From an uncultured Pseudomonadota bacterium (GTDB taxonomy: Bacteria > Pseudomonadota > Gammaproteobacteria > Steroidobacterales > Steroidobacteraceae), in the NCBI GenBank assembly GCA_903885195.1, contig CAISHQ010000087.1, forward strand, positions 21,135 through 85,134: a stretch of 64,000 nucleotides of DNA, written 5' to 3'. A model generated the notes under the pieces. It was not told the origin of the DNA. It worked only from the letters and a program-made list of their open reading frames with translations, and made no database searches. Both the position numbers and the translations under genes were made by a program. Of this stretch, positions 8,768 through 16,068 are shown in pieces. Positions within the stretch are counted from its first letter, which is position 1; each line of letters begins with the position of its first letter.

Positions 8768-9234
8768 GTGCGCGGCACGCTGCGCACGTCGGGATTCACC
8801 GGCATCACGCCGCCGTGCTTTTCTTTGATCGCCCGAGCGACCTCGGGCGGCATGTAGTTCTCGTCGTGCTTGGCGAGAATTTCATCGGCCACGAAGGTAC
8901 CGTCAGCACCCAACCGACCATGCGCGACGACACCCTGATTTTCGCGGAAGAGATCCGGCACGATACCCGAGTACTTCACGGACACATCCTTCTGGAAATC
9001 CGTGACCACGAAGCGCATCTCCAAGGTCCCCGGCTCACGTACGACCGTACCCGGTCGAACCATGCCGCCGAGCCGGAAACGTTTGTCGATGGGCGCCTCG
9101 CCCGAGGCCACTTGAGTGGGGTCGAAAAAGAACATCACGTTCTCGTTCATCGCCCGCACCGCCAGCGCCACTGCCGCGGAGACGCCGACCAGGATACCGA
9201 CCACCAAAGTCACGCGACGTTGCCGCGGCGTCAT
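8764..9234 (-). CDS. ccmE: heme chaperone CcmE
   Basis: A 156-residue periplasmic heme chaperone, membrane-anchored by an N-terminal helix (residues 8-27), with an OB-fold beta barrel. The covalent heme-binding site is HDENY with His123, the signature of the proteobacterial protein. FRLGGMVRPGTV and VKYSGIVPDLFREN are the usual family blocks. It receives heme through CcmABCD and hands it to CcmF. The ATG overlaps the ccmD stop. Confidence 0.97.
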   Translation of the reverse strand: MTPRQRRVTLVVGILVGVSAAVALAVRAMNENVMFFFDPTQVASGEAPIDKRFRLGGMVRPGTVVREPGTLEMRFVVTDFQKDVSVKYSGIVPDLFRENQGVVAHGRLGADGTFVADEILAKHDENYMPPEVARAIKEKHGGVMPVNPDVRSVPRT

Positions 9235-9437
9235 GACTGCCCCCGCACTGCGCTGGCGGTGGCGACCGACGACGCGTCGCCCGTCGCCCCGCTCGCGAGG
9301 CGACGGCGTGCCTCGGTACGCGCACGATCAAGGTCGCGCCGCGCCGTGTACACGTTGATGACGATGGCGAGCAGCGTCACCGCGTAGGCCGGCCACAGGA
9401 ACAGGGCGTACCCGCCCATCGAAAAAAATTCATTCAT
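9231..9437 (-). CDS. ccmD: heme exporter protein CcmD
   Basis: A 68-residue single-pass membrane protein. The opening MNEFFSMGGYALFLWPAYAV followed by a hydrophobic helix and a basic RRDLDRARTEARRR stretch is the usual CcmD pattern. CcmD helps release holo-CcmE from the CcmABCD complex. The C-terminal 25 residues are Ala/Ser-rich and look dispensable. The ATG at 9437 overlaps the ccmC stop, which fixes the start despite longer readings in the same frame. Confidence 0.93.
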   Translation of the reverse strand: MNEFFSMGGYALFLWPAYAVTLLAIVINVYTARRDLDRARTEARRRLASGATGDASSVATASAVRGQS

Positions 9438-10168
9438 GTCAGTTCCTCGCGGATCCAGCTCGCATTGCGTTCCCGCCGCAGGATCTCCGCACGCAGGCGG
9501 ATCAGCAGCACCGCACCGAAATACAGACTGAAGCCGAGCAGCATCGCCAGCAACGGCGCCAGCATGTCGAACGGCATGGACGGGCGATCCATTTTCATGA
9601 CCGAGGGGGCCTGATGGATGGAATTCCACCACTCGACCGAATAGCGGATGATCGGCAGGTTGACCACGCCTACAAGCGCGAGCACTGCGCTCGCCCGGTC
9701 GGCCCGCGACACGTCGTCGATCGAGGCCCGCAGACCCATGAAGCCGAGATAGAGGAACAGCAGGATCAACTGCGCGGTCAGTCGCGGATCCCACACCCAA
9801 TACGTGCCCCACATCGGCTTGCCCCACAGCATGCCGGTGAGCAGCGACACCACCGTGAACCAGGCGCCGACTCCGGCGCAACTGGCGGCCACCGCATGGG
9901 CGACCTTCATGCGCCAGATGAGACCGACGCCCGCGGCCGTCGCCATCACCGCATAAATCATCACGGCCAGCCAGGCCGACGGTGCGTGCACGTAAATAAT
10001 GCGGAATCCGTCACCCTGCTGGTAATCGGGCGGCGCGAGGACAAGACCGCCATACAGCGCACCCAAAATGAGCAGCGCCGCAGGCCACGCGAACCAGGGC
10101 GTGAGCAGCCCGGCAAGCCGGTACACGTGAGGCGGGGAGCCGAACTTGTGGAACCAGGTCCAATCCAT
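9434..10168 (-). CDS. ccmC: heme ABC transporter permease CcmC
   Basis: A 244-residue protein with six membrane segments that loads heme onto CcmE. The tryptophan-rich WWD motif reads WGKPMWGTYWVWDPRLTAQL, flanked by conserved histidines in VHAPSAW and SIHQAPSV. The ATG at 10168 gives the usual length and opens with WTWFHKFGSPP, the expected N-terminus. It begins 7 bases after the ccmB stop. It cooperates with CcmAB and CcmD in the operon. Confidence 0.96.
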   Translation of the reverse strand: MDWTWFHKFGSPPHVYRLAGLLTPWFAWPAALLILGALYGGLVLAPPDYQQGDGFRIIYVHAPSAWLAVMIYAVMATAAGVGLIWRMKVAHAVAASCAGVGAWFTVVSLLTGMLWGKPMWGTYWVWDPRLTAQLILLFLYLGFMGLRASIDDVSRADRASAVLALVGVVNLPIIRYSVEWWNSIHQAPSVMKMDRPSMPFDMLAPLLAMLLGFSLYFGAVLLIRLRAEILRRERNASWIREELT

Positions 10169-10175
10169 CTGCAGA

Positions 10176-10859
10176 TCACTCCAAACCGATGCGCACGGCC
10201 GCCGCTGCGGCGAGAGGTGCCAGCGTGAGTCCGAGTACCGCCACGGCACCCAGCAGGTACAACGGGGCTGTCAGACTGTCGCCGGCAATGGCGAGTTCCG
10301 TGGCGCGCGCGCCAAAGATCAGCACCGGCACAGCCAGCGGCAATGTCAGCAGCGACAAGAGCACCCCGCCCCGTCGAGAGGCGAGTGTAAGACCCGCACC
10401 GACGGCACCGATCAGGCTGAGCGAAATCGTCCCGAGCACCAACGACGACAGTATGCCGCCGAGCGCCGCGAAGGGCACGCCCAACGCGCCGCCCACAAGT
10501 GGCGCCATCAGCGTCAGGGGCAGACCGGTCAGCAGCCAATGCGTGGCAGTCTTGGCGAGCAGCAGTATCGTCAACGGCTGCCCCGACACCACGAACTGCT
10601 CAAGGGTGCCATCGTCTGCGTCTTCGCGGAACAAAGACTCGAGCGCGAGCATCGAGGCGAGCAACGCGGCCACCCACAGCACACCCGGGGCGATCGCCCG
10701 CAACTTGGCGAGCTCCGGTGTGTAGCCGAGCGGAAAGAGCAAAGTGACCACCGCGAAGAACGCCAGCGGTTGCAGCACCTGCGCGGGCCGCCGCGTGGCG
10801 AGTCGCAAGTCGCGCTGCACGACCCAGACCGCAGCACGAAACACACCGGGGCCGCTCAC
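10176..10859 (-). CDS. ccmB: heme exporter protein CcmB
   Basis: A 227-residue protein with six predicted membrane helices forming the permease part of the CcmAB ABC transporter, which powers release of holo-CcmE from CcmCD. Family features include the amino-terminal RDLRLATRRP segment and the LESLFREDADDGTLEQ loop that is almost invariant in CcmB. The start is a GTG overlapping the ccmA stop (GTGA). Confidence 0.95.
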   Translation of the reverse strand: MSGPGVFRAAVWVVQRDLRLATRRPAQVLQPLAFFAVVTLLFPLGYTPELAKLRAIAPGVLWVAALLASMLALESLFREDADDGTLEQFVVSGQPLTILLLAKTATHWLLTGLPLTLMAPLVGGALGVPFAALGGILSSLVLGTISLSLIGAVGAGLTLASRRGGVLLSLLTLPLAVPVLIFGARATELAIAGDSLTAPLYLLGAVAVLGLTLAPLAAAAAVRIGLE

Positions 10860-11485
10860 TCGCCGACTCCCGACAACTCGAGGGCGACGAGCCGCCCCGC
10901 CGACAGGGCGAGCGCCTGGTGCGTTGCCGCGACCGAAAGCCCGCCTCCGGCGAGATGTTGCTCGAGCAACTCGCTGACCATCGACTGGCCCTCGGCGTCG
11001 AGGTTGGTCGTTGGCTCATCGAGCAGCCAAAGCCGTGCCGGGTCGAGGTGCAGCGCGGCGAACGCGATGCGTCGACGCTGTCCGGCCGAGAGACTGCGCA
11101 CGGGCCGATCGGCAAACGCCGCTGCGCCCACCCGTTGCAGGGCTGCCCTGACCTGCTGAGCGGTGCAGCGGCGGCGTAGTCCGACTGCGAAGTGCACGTT
11201 CTCGGCTCCCGAGAGCTCGGCTTTCAAGGGAGGTTGATGCGGCAAGTAAGCAAGGCTTGCGAGGAAGCCGCTCTCCCGCCCGCCGATCGCCTCACCCCGC
11301 CACCGCACCACGCCTTCTTCGGCCTGCAGCAGTCCAGCGAGCACACGCAGCAGAGTGGTTTTCCCGGCGCCGTTCGGGCCGCGAATCTGCAGACATTCAC
11401 CGGCGCGCAGAGCAAAGGAGAGGGCTCGGAGGACAGGATAGTCGCCGCGGTAGAACCAAATATTTTCTGCCGTCAATTCAGACAT
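10856..11485 (-). CDS. ccmA: cytochrome c biogenesis ATP-binding protein CcmA
   Basis: A 209-residue ABC ATPase. Walker A is GPNGAGKTT (residues 36-44), the signature is LSAGQRRR and Walker B is LWLLDEPTTNLD. It hydrolyses ATP with CcmB to free heme-loaded CcmE from CcmC. It is the first gene of an eleven-gene minus-strand run to position 1966. The gene begins 41 bases downstream of tRNA-Leu, so either read-through from the tRNA promoter or a short promoter in that gap must drive the operon; I see no strong promoter there. Confidence 0.96.
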   Translation of the reverse strand: MSELTAENIWFYRGDYPVLRALSFALRAGECLQIRGPNGAGKTTLLRVLAGLLQAEEGVVRWRGEAIGGRESGFLASLAYLPHQPPLKAELSGAENVHFAVGLRRRCTAQQVRAALQRVGAAAFADRPVRSLSAGQRRRIAFAALHLDPARLWLLDEPTTNLDAEGQSMVSELLEQHLAGGGLSVAATHQALALSAGRLVALELSGVGE

Positions 11486-11526
11486 TTAGGAAGCAATTCT
11501 CAAGCGACTTCCGCATCAATGTTCAC

Positions 11527-11613
11527 TGGTGCCCCGGGCCGGAATCGAACCGGCACGGCCTTGCGGCCAACGGATTTTAAGTCCGTAGCGTCTACCTACT
11601 CCGCCACCGGGGC
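11527..11613 (-). tRNA. tRNA-Leu(TAA)
   Basis: An 87-nt class II tRNA read on the minus strand. The acceptor stem GCCCCGG pairs with CCGGGGC, followed by discriminator A and an encoded CCA at 11527-11529. The anticodon stem ACGGA/TCCGT encloses the loop CTTAAAA, giving anticodon TAA. The long variable arm (GGCCGCAAGGCC) is typical of leucine tRNAs, and the T loop GGTTCGATTCC is intact. In E. coli the matching leuZ gene directly follows pgsA-glyW-cysT; here it is about 9.7 kb from tRNA-Cys. Confidence 0.97.
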
Positions 11614-11696
11614 CGACCAGCGAAGAAGACTACCATGCGTCGGTTGCTGCTATGGTCTCGCCCCAGTGATCTCTCCGCCACGAGGCGCATGCCCTT

Positions 11697-13547
11697 ATGA
11701 ACCGTCGCAACCCACCTCACCGCCCCGCCGCGCTGACGCCCCTGCTGCTGCTCATCGCCCTGTTGAGTGCCTGCACGCCACGCGAGCCGGTCGAACGCAC
11801 CCCCGGTGACCCCGCCAGCAGCCGCCAACTCGATACTGGAGAGATTGTCGGCTACGCCAATCCGGCGGGCGGTTACTCCTGGCTCGGCATCCCCTACGCT
11901 GCGCCACCCACGGGCGAGTTGCGTTGGCGTGCGCCGCAACCGCCAAAGGCCTGGAGCGGCGTGCGCAATGCCCTGCTGCCGGGCGAGCCGTGTACGCAGT
12001 ACGGCTCACAGCTCGGGGGTGTCGGCGCTCCGGGCAGTCAGCAGGGTTCCGAGGACTGCCTGTACGTCAACGTCTACGCGCCGAAACTCAGCGCCGACGA
12101 AGCTCGGACGCGTTCGCTTCCGGTCATGGTGTGGATCCACGGTGGCGGGAATACCGTCGGTCACGGTGCCTTCGTTGATGGCGGCGTGCTGGCCGCGCGC
12201 GAACAAGTCGTGGTCGTTACGATCAACTACCGGCTCGGGCCATTCGGTTGGTTCGTGCCCCCGGGCAATCCCCGGCTTGACTCTCATGGCCCCGAGGATC
12301 TCGATGCGTCCGGAAACTACGGCTCGCTCGATGCGGTCGCCGCGCTGCGTTGGGTGCAGCGCAATGCGCGCGCCTTGGGTGGCGACCCCGGCAATGTCAC
12401 GGTGTTTGGTGAATCGGCCGGTGGAACCAATGCCCTCGCGCTACTTGTCACACCGACGGCCGAGGGCCTGTTCCATCGCCTGATCGTGCAGTCGCTGGGG
12501 TTCGGCTTTTCGAACGTGCCGACCGACGACTCTCCCCTCAGCACCGCAGCCGTCCTGCGCCGGCTGCTCGTCAGCCAAGGTCGCGCCGCGGACGCCGCCG
12601 CCGCCGATGCGCTGGCCCGACGTATGACGATCGAGGAACAAACGGTATTCCTGCGCAGCGTCGACCCCTGGACGCTATACGCCGCCTATCCGAAGCCGGG
12701 CAGCGAGTGGGACCGAATTCCCTCGGTGTTTCAGGACGGCGTGGTGATCCGACGCGGCGAACTTGCCGCGCTGCTCGCCGACCCCGCCACTCACATCGAC
12801 GTACCCACGATTCTCGGCACCAATCGGGACGAGCCCAAGATCTTCATGGCGTTCGATCCGCGCCTCGTGCGCAGTGCCTTCGGGCTGCCGTACGCCTTGC
12901 GCGATCCTGCCAACTACGAGCGCGAGGCGCGTTATCGATCGCTGCTGTGGAAAGCCGACGGCGTCGACTCGATCGCCGAGCGCCTCGCCGCGAATGGTGC
13001 ACCGGCCTACGCATACCGTTGGGACTGGGACGAGCAAGGCAATGCCTACGGAATGATCGACCTATCGATGGTGGTCGGCGCTGCACACGGCCTCGAAATC
13101 CCCTTCGTGTTCGGTTTCTTTGATCTCGGGCCGCGCTCCGAACTCTTGTTCCACGAACGCAACGAAGCGGGGCGCCTCGAGCTGAGCGCGCGCATGATGG
13201 GCTACTGGGCCGAGTTCGCCGCCACCGGAAATCCCGGACGCGGTCGAAGCACCGAGTCGCCGCAGTGGCTCCCCTGGAGTGCAGACGCCGTGGCAGCACG
13301 CATGATGGTCTTCGACACGATGACGGACAGCGGCATTCGCATGCTGCCAAGCAATGTATCACGCGAGACCGTTGTCGCCGTGATGCAAGCCGAGAGTCTG
13401 CCCGATACCGACCGATGCCAGCTGTTCCGCGCCACATTCCGCAATCGGCAAGATCCCTGGGCAGATGCCGCGTGGCAGCGCTACGCCGCGGGTCGCTGCA
13501 GCGGGCCGCGCGTCATGTCGGGGGTGGCGGCGGCATCGAGCGAGTGA
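11697..13547 (+). CDS. type B carboxylesterase, lipoprotein
   Basis: A 616-residue esterase of the carboxylesterase type B/cholinesterase family. The N-terminus is a lipoprotein signal peptide with lipobox LLSAC, so the enzyme should be lipid-anchored outside the inner membrane. The catalytic serine is in GESAGG (Ser240), the oxyanion motif HGGGNTVGHG follows VMVWI, and EDCLYVNVYAP is the family second signature. Acidic and histidine members are expected near NRDEPK and AAHGLEIPFVF. The physiological ester is unknown. The 3' end overlaps the convergent sugar dehydrogenase gene by 35 bases. Confidence 0.93.
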   Translation: MNRRNPPHRPAALTPLLLLIALLSACTPREPVERTPGDPASSRQLDTGEIVGYANPAGGYSWLGIPYAAPPTGELRWRAPQPPKAWSGVRNALLPGEPCTQYGSQLGGVGAPGSQQGSEDCLYVNVYAPKLSADEARTRSLPVMVWIHGGGNTVGHGAFVDGGVLAAREQVVVVTINYRLGPFGWFVPPGNPRLDSHGPEDLDASGNYGSLDAVAALRWVQRNARALGGDPGNVTVFGESAGGTNALALLVTPTAEGLFHRLIVQSLGFGFSNVPTDDSPLSTAAVLRRLLVSQGRAADAAAADALARRMTIEEQTVFLRSVDPWTLYAAYPKPGSEWDRIPSVFQDGVVIRRGELAALLADPATHIDVPTILGTNRDEPKIFMAFDPRLVRSAFGLPYALRDPANYEREARYRSLLWKADGVDSIAERLAANGAPAYAYRWDWDEQGNAYGMIDLSMVVGAAHGLEIPFVFGFFDLGPRSELLFHERNEAGRLELSARMMGYWAEFAATGNPGRGRSTESPQWLPWSADAVAARMMVFDTMTDSGIRMLPSNVSRETVVAVMQAESLPDTDRCQLFRATFRNRQDPWADAAWQRYAAGRCSGPRVMSGVAAASSE

Positions 13548-14748
13548 CGCGGTAGATCACCCCAGCGTAATCGTCAGAGATGTAGATCGATCCGTCGGCG
13601 GCCTCGAGCACGTCGACGGGTCGACCGATCAAACCGGCCTCGCCGCGAAAGCCCTGTACGAAGGGCCGCTCGCGGATGCGGCCGTCCGCGTCCCAATCGA
13701 GCGCAACGACAGCGTAACCATCCGGCACCGTACGGTTCCACGACCCGTGCAGCGCCACGAGCGCCGTGCGCGCGTAGTCAGACGGCCGCTCGGGATGACG
13801 CAGGAACCGAATGCCAAGCGGCGCGTTGTGCGCGCGGAACTCGTGCGCGGGCGGCGTGGCGGCAGCGATTTTCGCCGCATTGCCAGGGCCGTACTCTGGA
13901 TCAACGATGTTGCGCCCATGGACATAGGGCCAGCCGTAGTCGCGACCCGCCTCGATGCGATTGAGTTCGTCGGGTGGAATGTCGTCGCCGATGAGATCGC
14001 GGCCGTTTTCGGTGGCATACATCGCGCCATCCCACGGCGCCCAATCGAGCCCGTAGGGATTGCGCGTACCCGTGGCGATGATTTCACCGGCGGTGCCATC
14101 GAGATTGAAGCGCATGACCGTCGCGCGTCGCGGGTCGGGCTCGATGCAGACATTACAGGTCGAACCCTGCCCGAGATACAACTTGCCGTCGGCACCGACG
14201 CGCACGCTCTTGCGCCAGTGGTTACCGTCGGCCGTGAGTCCCGTGACGATCGGTTGCGGTGTGCCCTCCACGCGCCCCTGCGCTTCATCGAAGCGGACCC
14301 GCACCACCCGAGAGGCCTCGGCCAGATACAGCCAGCCCTCGTGCAGGTCGATGCCGTTTGGTCGATCGAGTCCTTCGAACAGCACGACTCGGCCATCTGA
14401 TCGACCGTCGCCGTCGCGATCGGCGCGTAGCAGCAGCAAGCGCCCGCCGCGCGGCTGGGTCAGCAAGACATCGCCCGTCGCCGTACCCGCCATCAGACGT
14501 GCGCTCGGTACATCCTCGGCCCACACGCCGATGCGAAAGCCTTCCGGCACCCGCAGCTGCCGCGCGACCACCTCGGCGCTCGGCGTCTCGCCACCCTCCT
14601 CGCGCAGCATCTTCCACAACATCGCCCGATCAGAGATCGCAATTCCACCGAGGAAAAGCAGCCACACGAAGTAGCCGATGGCGATGGCCGCAAGGCCTAT
14701 CGCAGAAGAGACGAGGATTTTTATCCAGCGTGGCCAACGTGTATTCAT
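13513..14748 (-). CDS. PQQ-dependent sugar dehydrogenase family protein (sorbosone dehydrogenase type)
   Basis: About 411 residues: one N-terminal membrane anchor (residues 10-30) followed by a six-bladed beta-propeller of the soluble glucose/sorbosone dehydrogenase type. Recognisable blocks are RPNGIDLHEGWLYLAE, NHWRKSVRVGADGKLYLGQG, GTRNPYGLDWAP, ENGRDLIGDDIPPDELN and HGSWNRTVPDGY. Family members oxidise sugars or aldoses in the periplasm with PQQ; cofactor use here is inferred. Two ATG codons lie at 14751 and 14748; the second is preferred because GAGG sits five bases before it. It follows a gamma-lyase-like gene by a few bases, which suggests co-transcription. Confidence 0.88.
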   Translation of the reverse strand: MNTRWPRWIKILVSSAIGLAAIAIGYFVWLLFLGGIAISDRAMLWKMLREEGGETPSAEVVARQLRVPEGFRIGVWAEDVPSARLMAGTATGDVLLTQPRGGRLLLLRADRDGDGRSDGRVVLFEGLDRPNGIDLHEGWLYLAEASRVVRVRFDEAQGRVEGTPQPIVTGLTADGNHWRKSVRVGADGKLYLGQGSTCNVCIEPDPRRATVMRFNLDGTAGEIIATGTRNPYGLDWAPWDGAMYATENGRDLIGDDIPPDELNRIEAGRDYGWPYVHGRNIVDPEYGPGNAAKIAAATPPAHEFRAHNAPLGIRFLRHPERPSDYARTALVALHGSWNRTVPDGYAVVALDWDADGRIRERPFVQGFRGEAGLIGRPVDVLEAADGSIYISDDYAGVIYRVTRSMPPPPPT

Positions 14749-14755
14749 CATGACC

Positions 14756-16000
14756 TCAGGCCGCAAGGGCCGCATGGTAGCCACGCTCGAGTTGCGCGAT
14801 ACGATCCTCGAGCGCACCGGTGTAGCCCACTGACAATCTGACGAGACCCGGGCTGATGCCCGCTGCCTCGAGCGCAGCGGCATCGAGTTCACTCGAGGTG
14901 CTCGAGGCACTCGCGCTCATCAACGTGTCGCTGAAACCGAGGCTCACGGCCATGTAGCCGAAATCTTCGACGTTCTGCAGGTGCTCCATGAAGCGGAACG
15001 CCCGCGCCGCCGTGCCGAGATCGAGCGTCAGCAGGCCGCCCGCGCCATAGCCCTCGTTGCACAGTTCGCGAAATCGCGCGTGATCGGGATGCGAGCGCAG
15101 GCCCGGATACATCACCTTGGCACGCAGCGCCTCGAGACACTGCGCGTAGGCCAGCGCCCGGGTCGAATGCTCGCGCATCCGCATGCCGAGACTCGGCATG
15201 CGCGTAGCCACCTCGTAGGCCGCACGGGGATCCATCGCCGGCCCGAGCAACATGAGGCTACCCAGGTGCAGATCGTACAGGCCGTCGATGGTGCTGCCCT
15301 GCGCGCACACACAGCCGGCGACGATGTCCGAGGCACCGTTGATGAATTTGGTCAGGCTGTGCACCACCACATCAGCACCATGCAGCGCCGGCGTGACGAT
15401 CACCGGCGCGAAGGTGTTATCGACGATTAGCTGGGCATCGTGCTCGTGCGCGATCGCGGCCAGCGCCGGCAAGTCGGCGACCTGCAAGGTCGGATTGGAC
15501 ATCGTCTCGCAGTACAGCACCCGGGTCTTGGCGCGAAACGCTCGTCGCACGGCATCGAGATCGGCCAAATCGACGAAGCTTGTCTCGATCGCCGCCTTGC
15601 GAGGCAGGAAGTCATGCAGCAAGGCCCAGGTCCCACCATATAGGGCTTGGCCCGCGACGATGTGCTCACCCGAATTGCAGGCGTTGAGCAACACGCCGGA
15701 AATGGCGGCCATACCGCTTGCCGTGCAATAGGCACTCGGCATCGCCTCGAGCGCCGCCAGATGGCGCGCGAGCACCATGACCGTCGGGTTGAAGTGCCTT
15801 CCGTAGAGAAAGCAGCCGCCCCGCGGCCCGTCCCGCCCCTCGAACATCTCCGGCATCTTGCCGGCCTCGAGAACCGTGAACGTGGCGCTGGTTTCGATCG
15901 ACAGGTTGACCCCGCCGTGCTCCCCAAACTCGTGCCTCGAGCGGGCGATCCGCGCCATGGGGTCGCGGGGCAATGCTGCGGCGCTCTCCATTCGGGTCAT
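14756..16000 (-). CDS. Cys/Met metabolism PLP-dependent lyase (methionine gamma-lyase-like)
   Basis: A 414-residue fold-type I PLP enzyme of the cystathionine gamma-synthase/gamma-lyase family. The PLP lysine is Lys218 in HSLTKFINGASDIVAG, and GRHFNPTV, TASGMAAISG, VLYCETMSNPT and IVDNTFAPVI are the standard family blocks. HFNP and SGMAA placement resembles methionine gamma-lyases and O-acetylhomoserine-type enzymes, but the exact substrate cannot be read off. The ATG at 16000 has GGAG at good spacing; a TTG at 16030 would add 10 residues. It is divergent from the M1 peptidase, 68 bases away. Confidence 0.88.
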   Translation of the reverse strand: MTRMESAAALPRDPMARIARSRHEFGEHGGVNLSIETSATFTVLEAGKMPEMFEGRDGPRGGCFLYGRHFNPTVMVLARHLAALEAMPSAYCTASGMAAISGVLLNACNSGEHIVAGQALYGGTWALLHDFLPRKAAIETSFVDLADLDAVRRAFRAKTRVLYCETMSNPTLQVADLPALAAIAHEHDAQLIVDNTFAPVIVTPALHGADVVVHSLTKFINGASDIVAGCVCAQGSTIDGLYDLHLGSLMLLGPAMDPRAAYEVATRMPSLGMRMREHSTRALAYAQCLEALRAKVMYPGLRSHPDHARFRELCNEGYGAGGLLTLDLGTAARAFRFMEHLQNVEDFGYMAVSLGFSDTLMSASASSTSSELDAAALEAAGISPGLVRLSVGYTGALEDRIAQLERGYHAALAA

Positions 16001-16068
16001 CGGCGATCTCCATTCACGAGGCTGCGACAAGTATCCCGCAAACCCGGCCGCGCCGTTAGAATCCGCTC

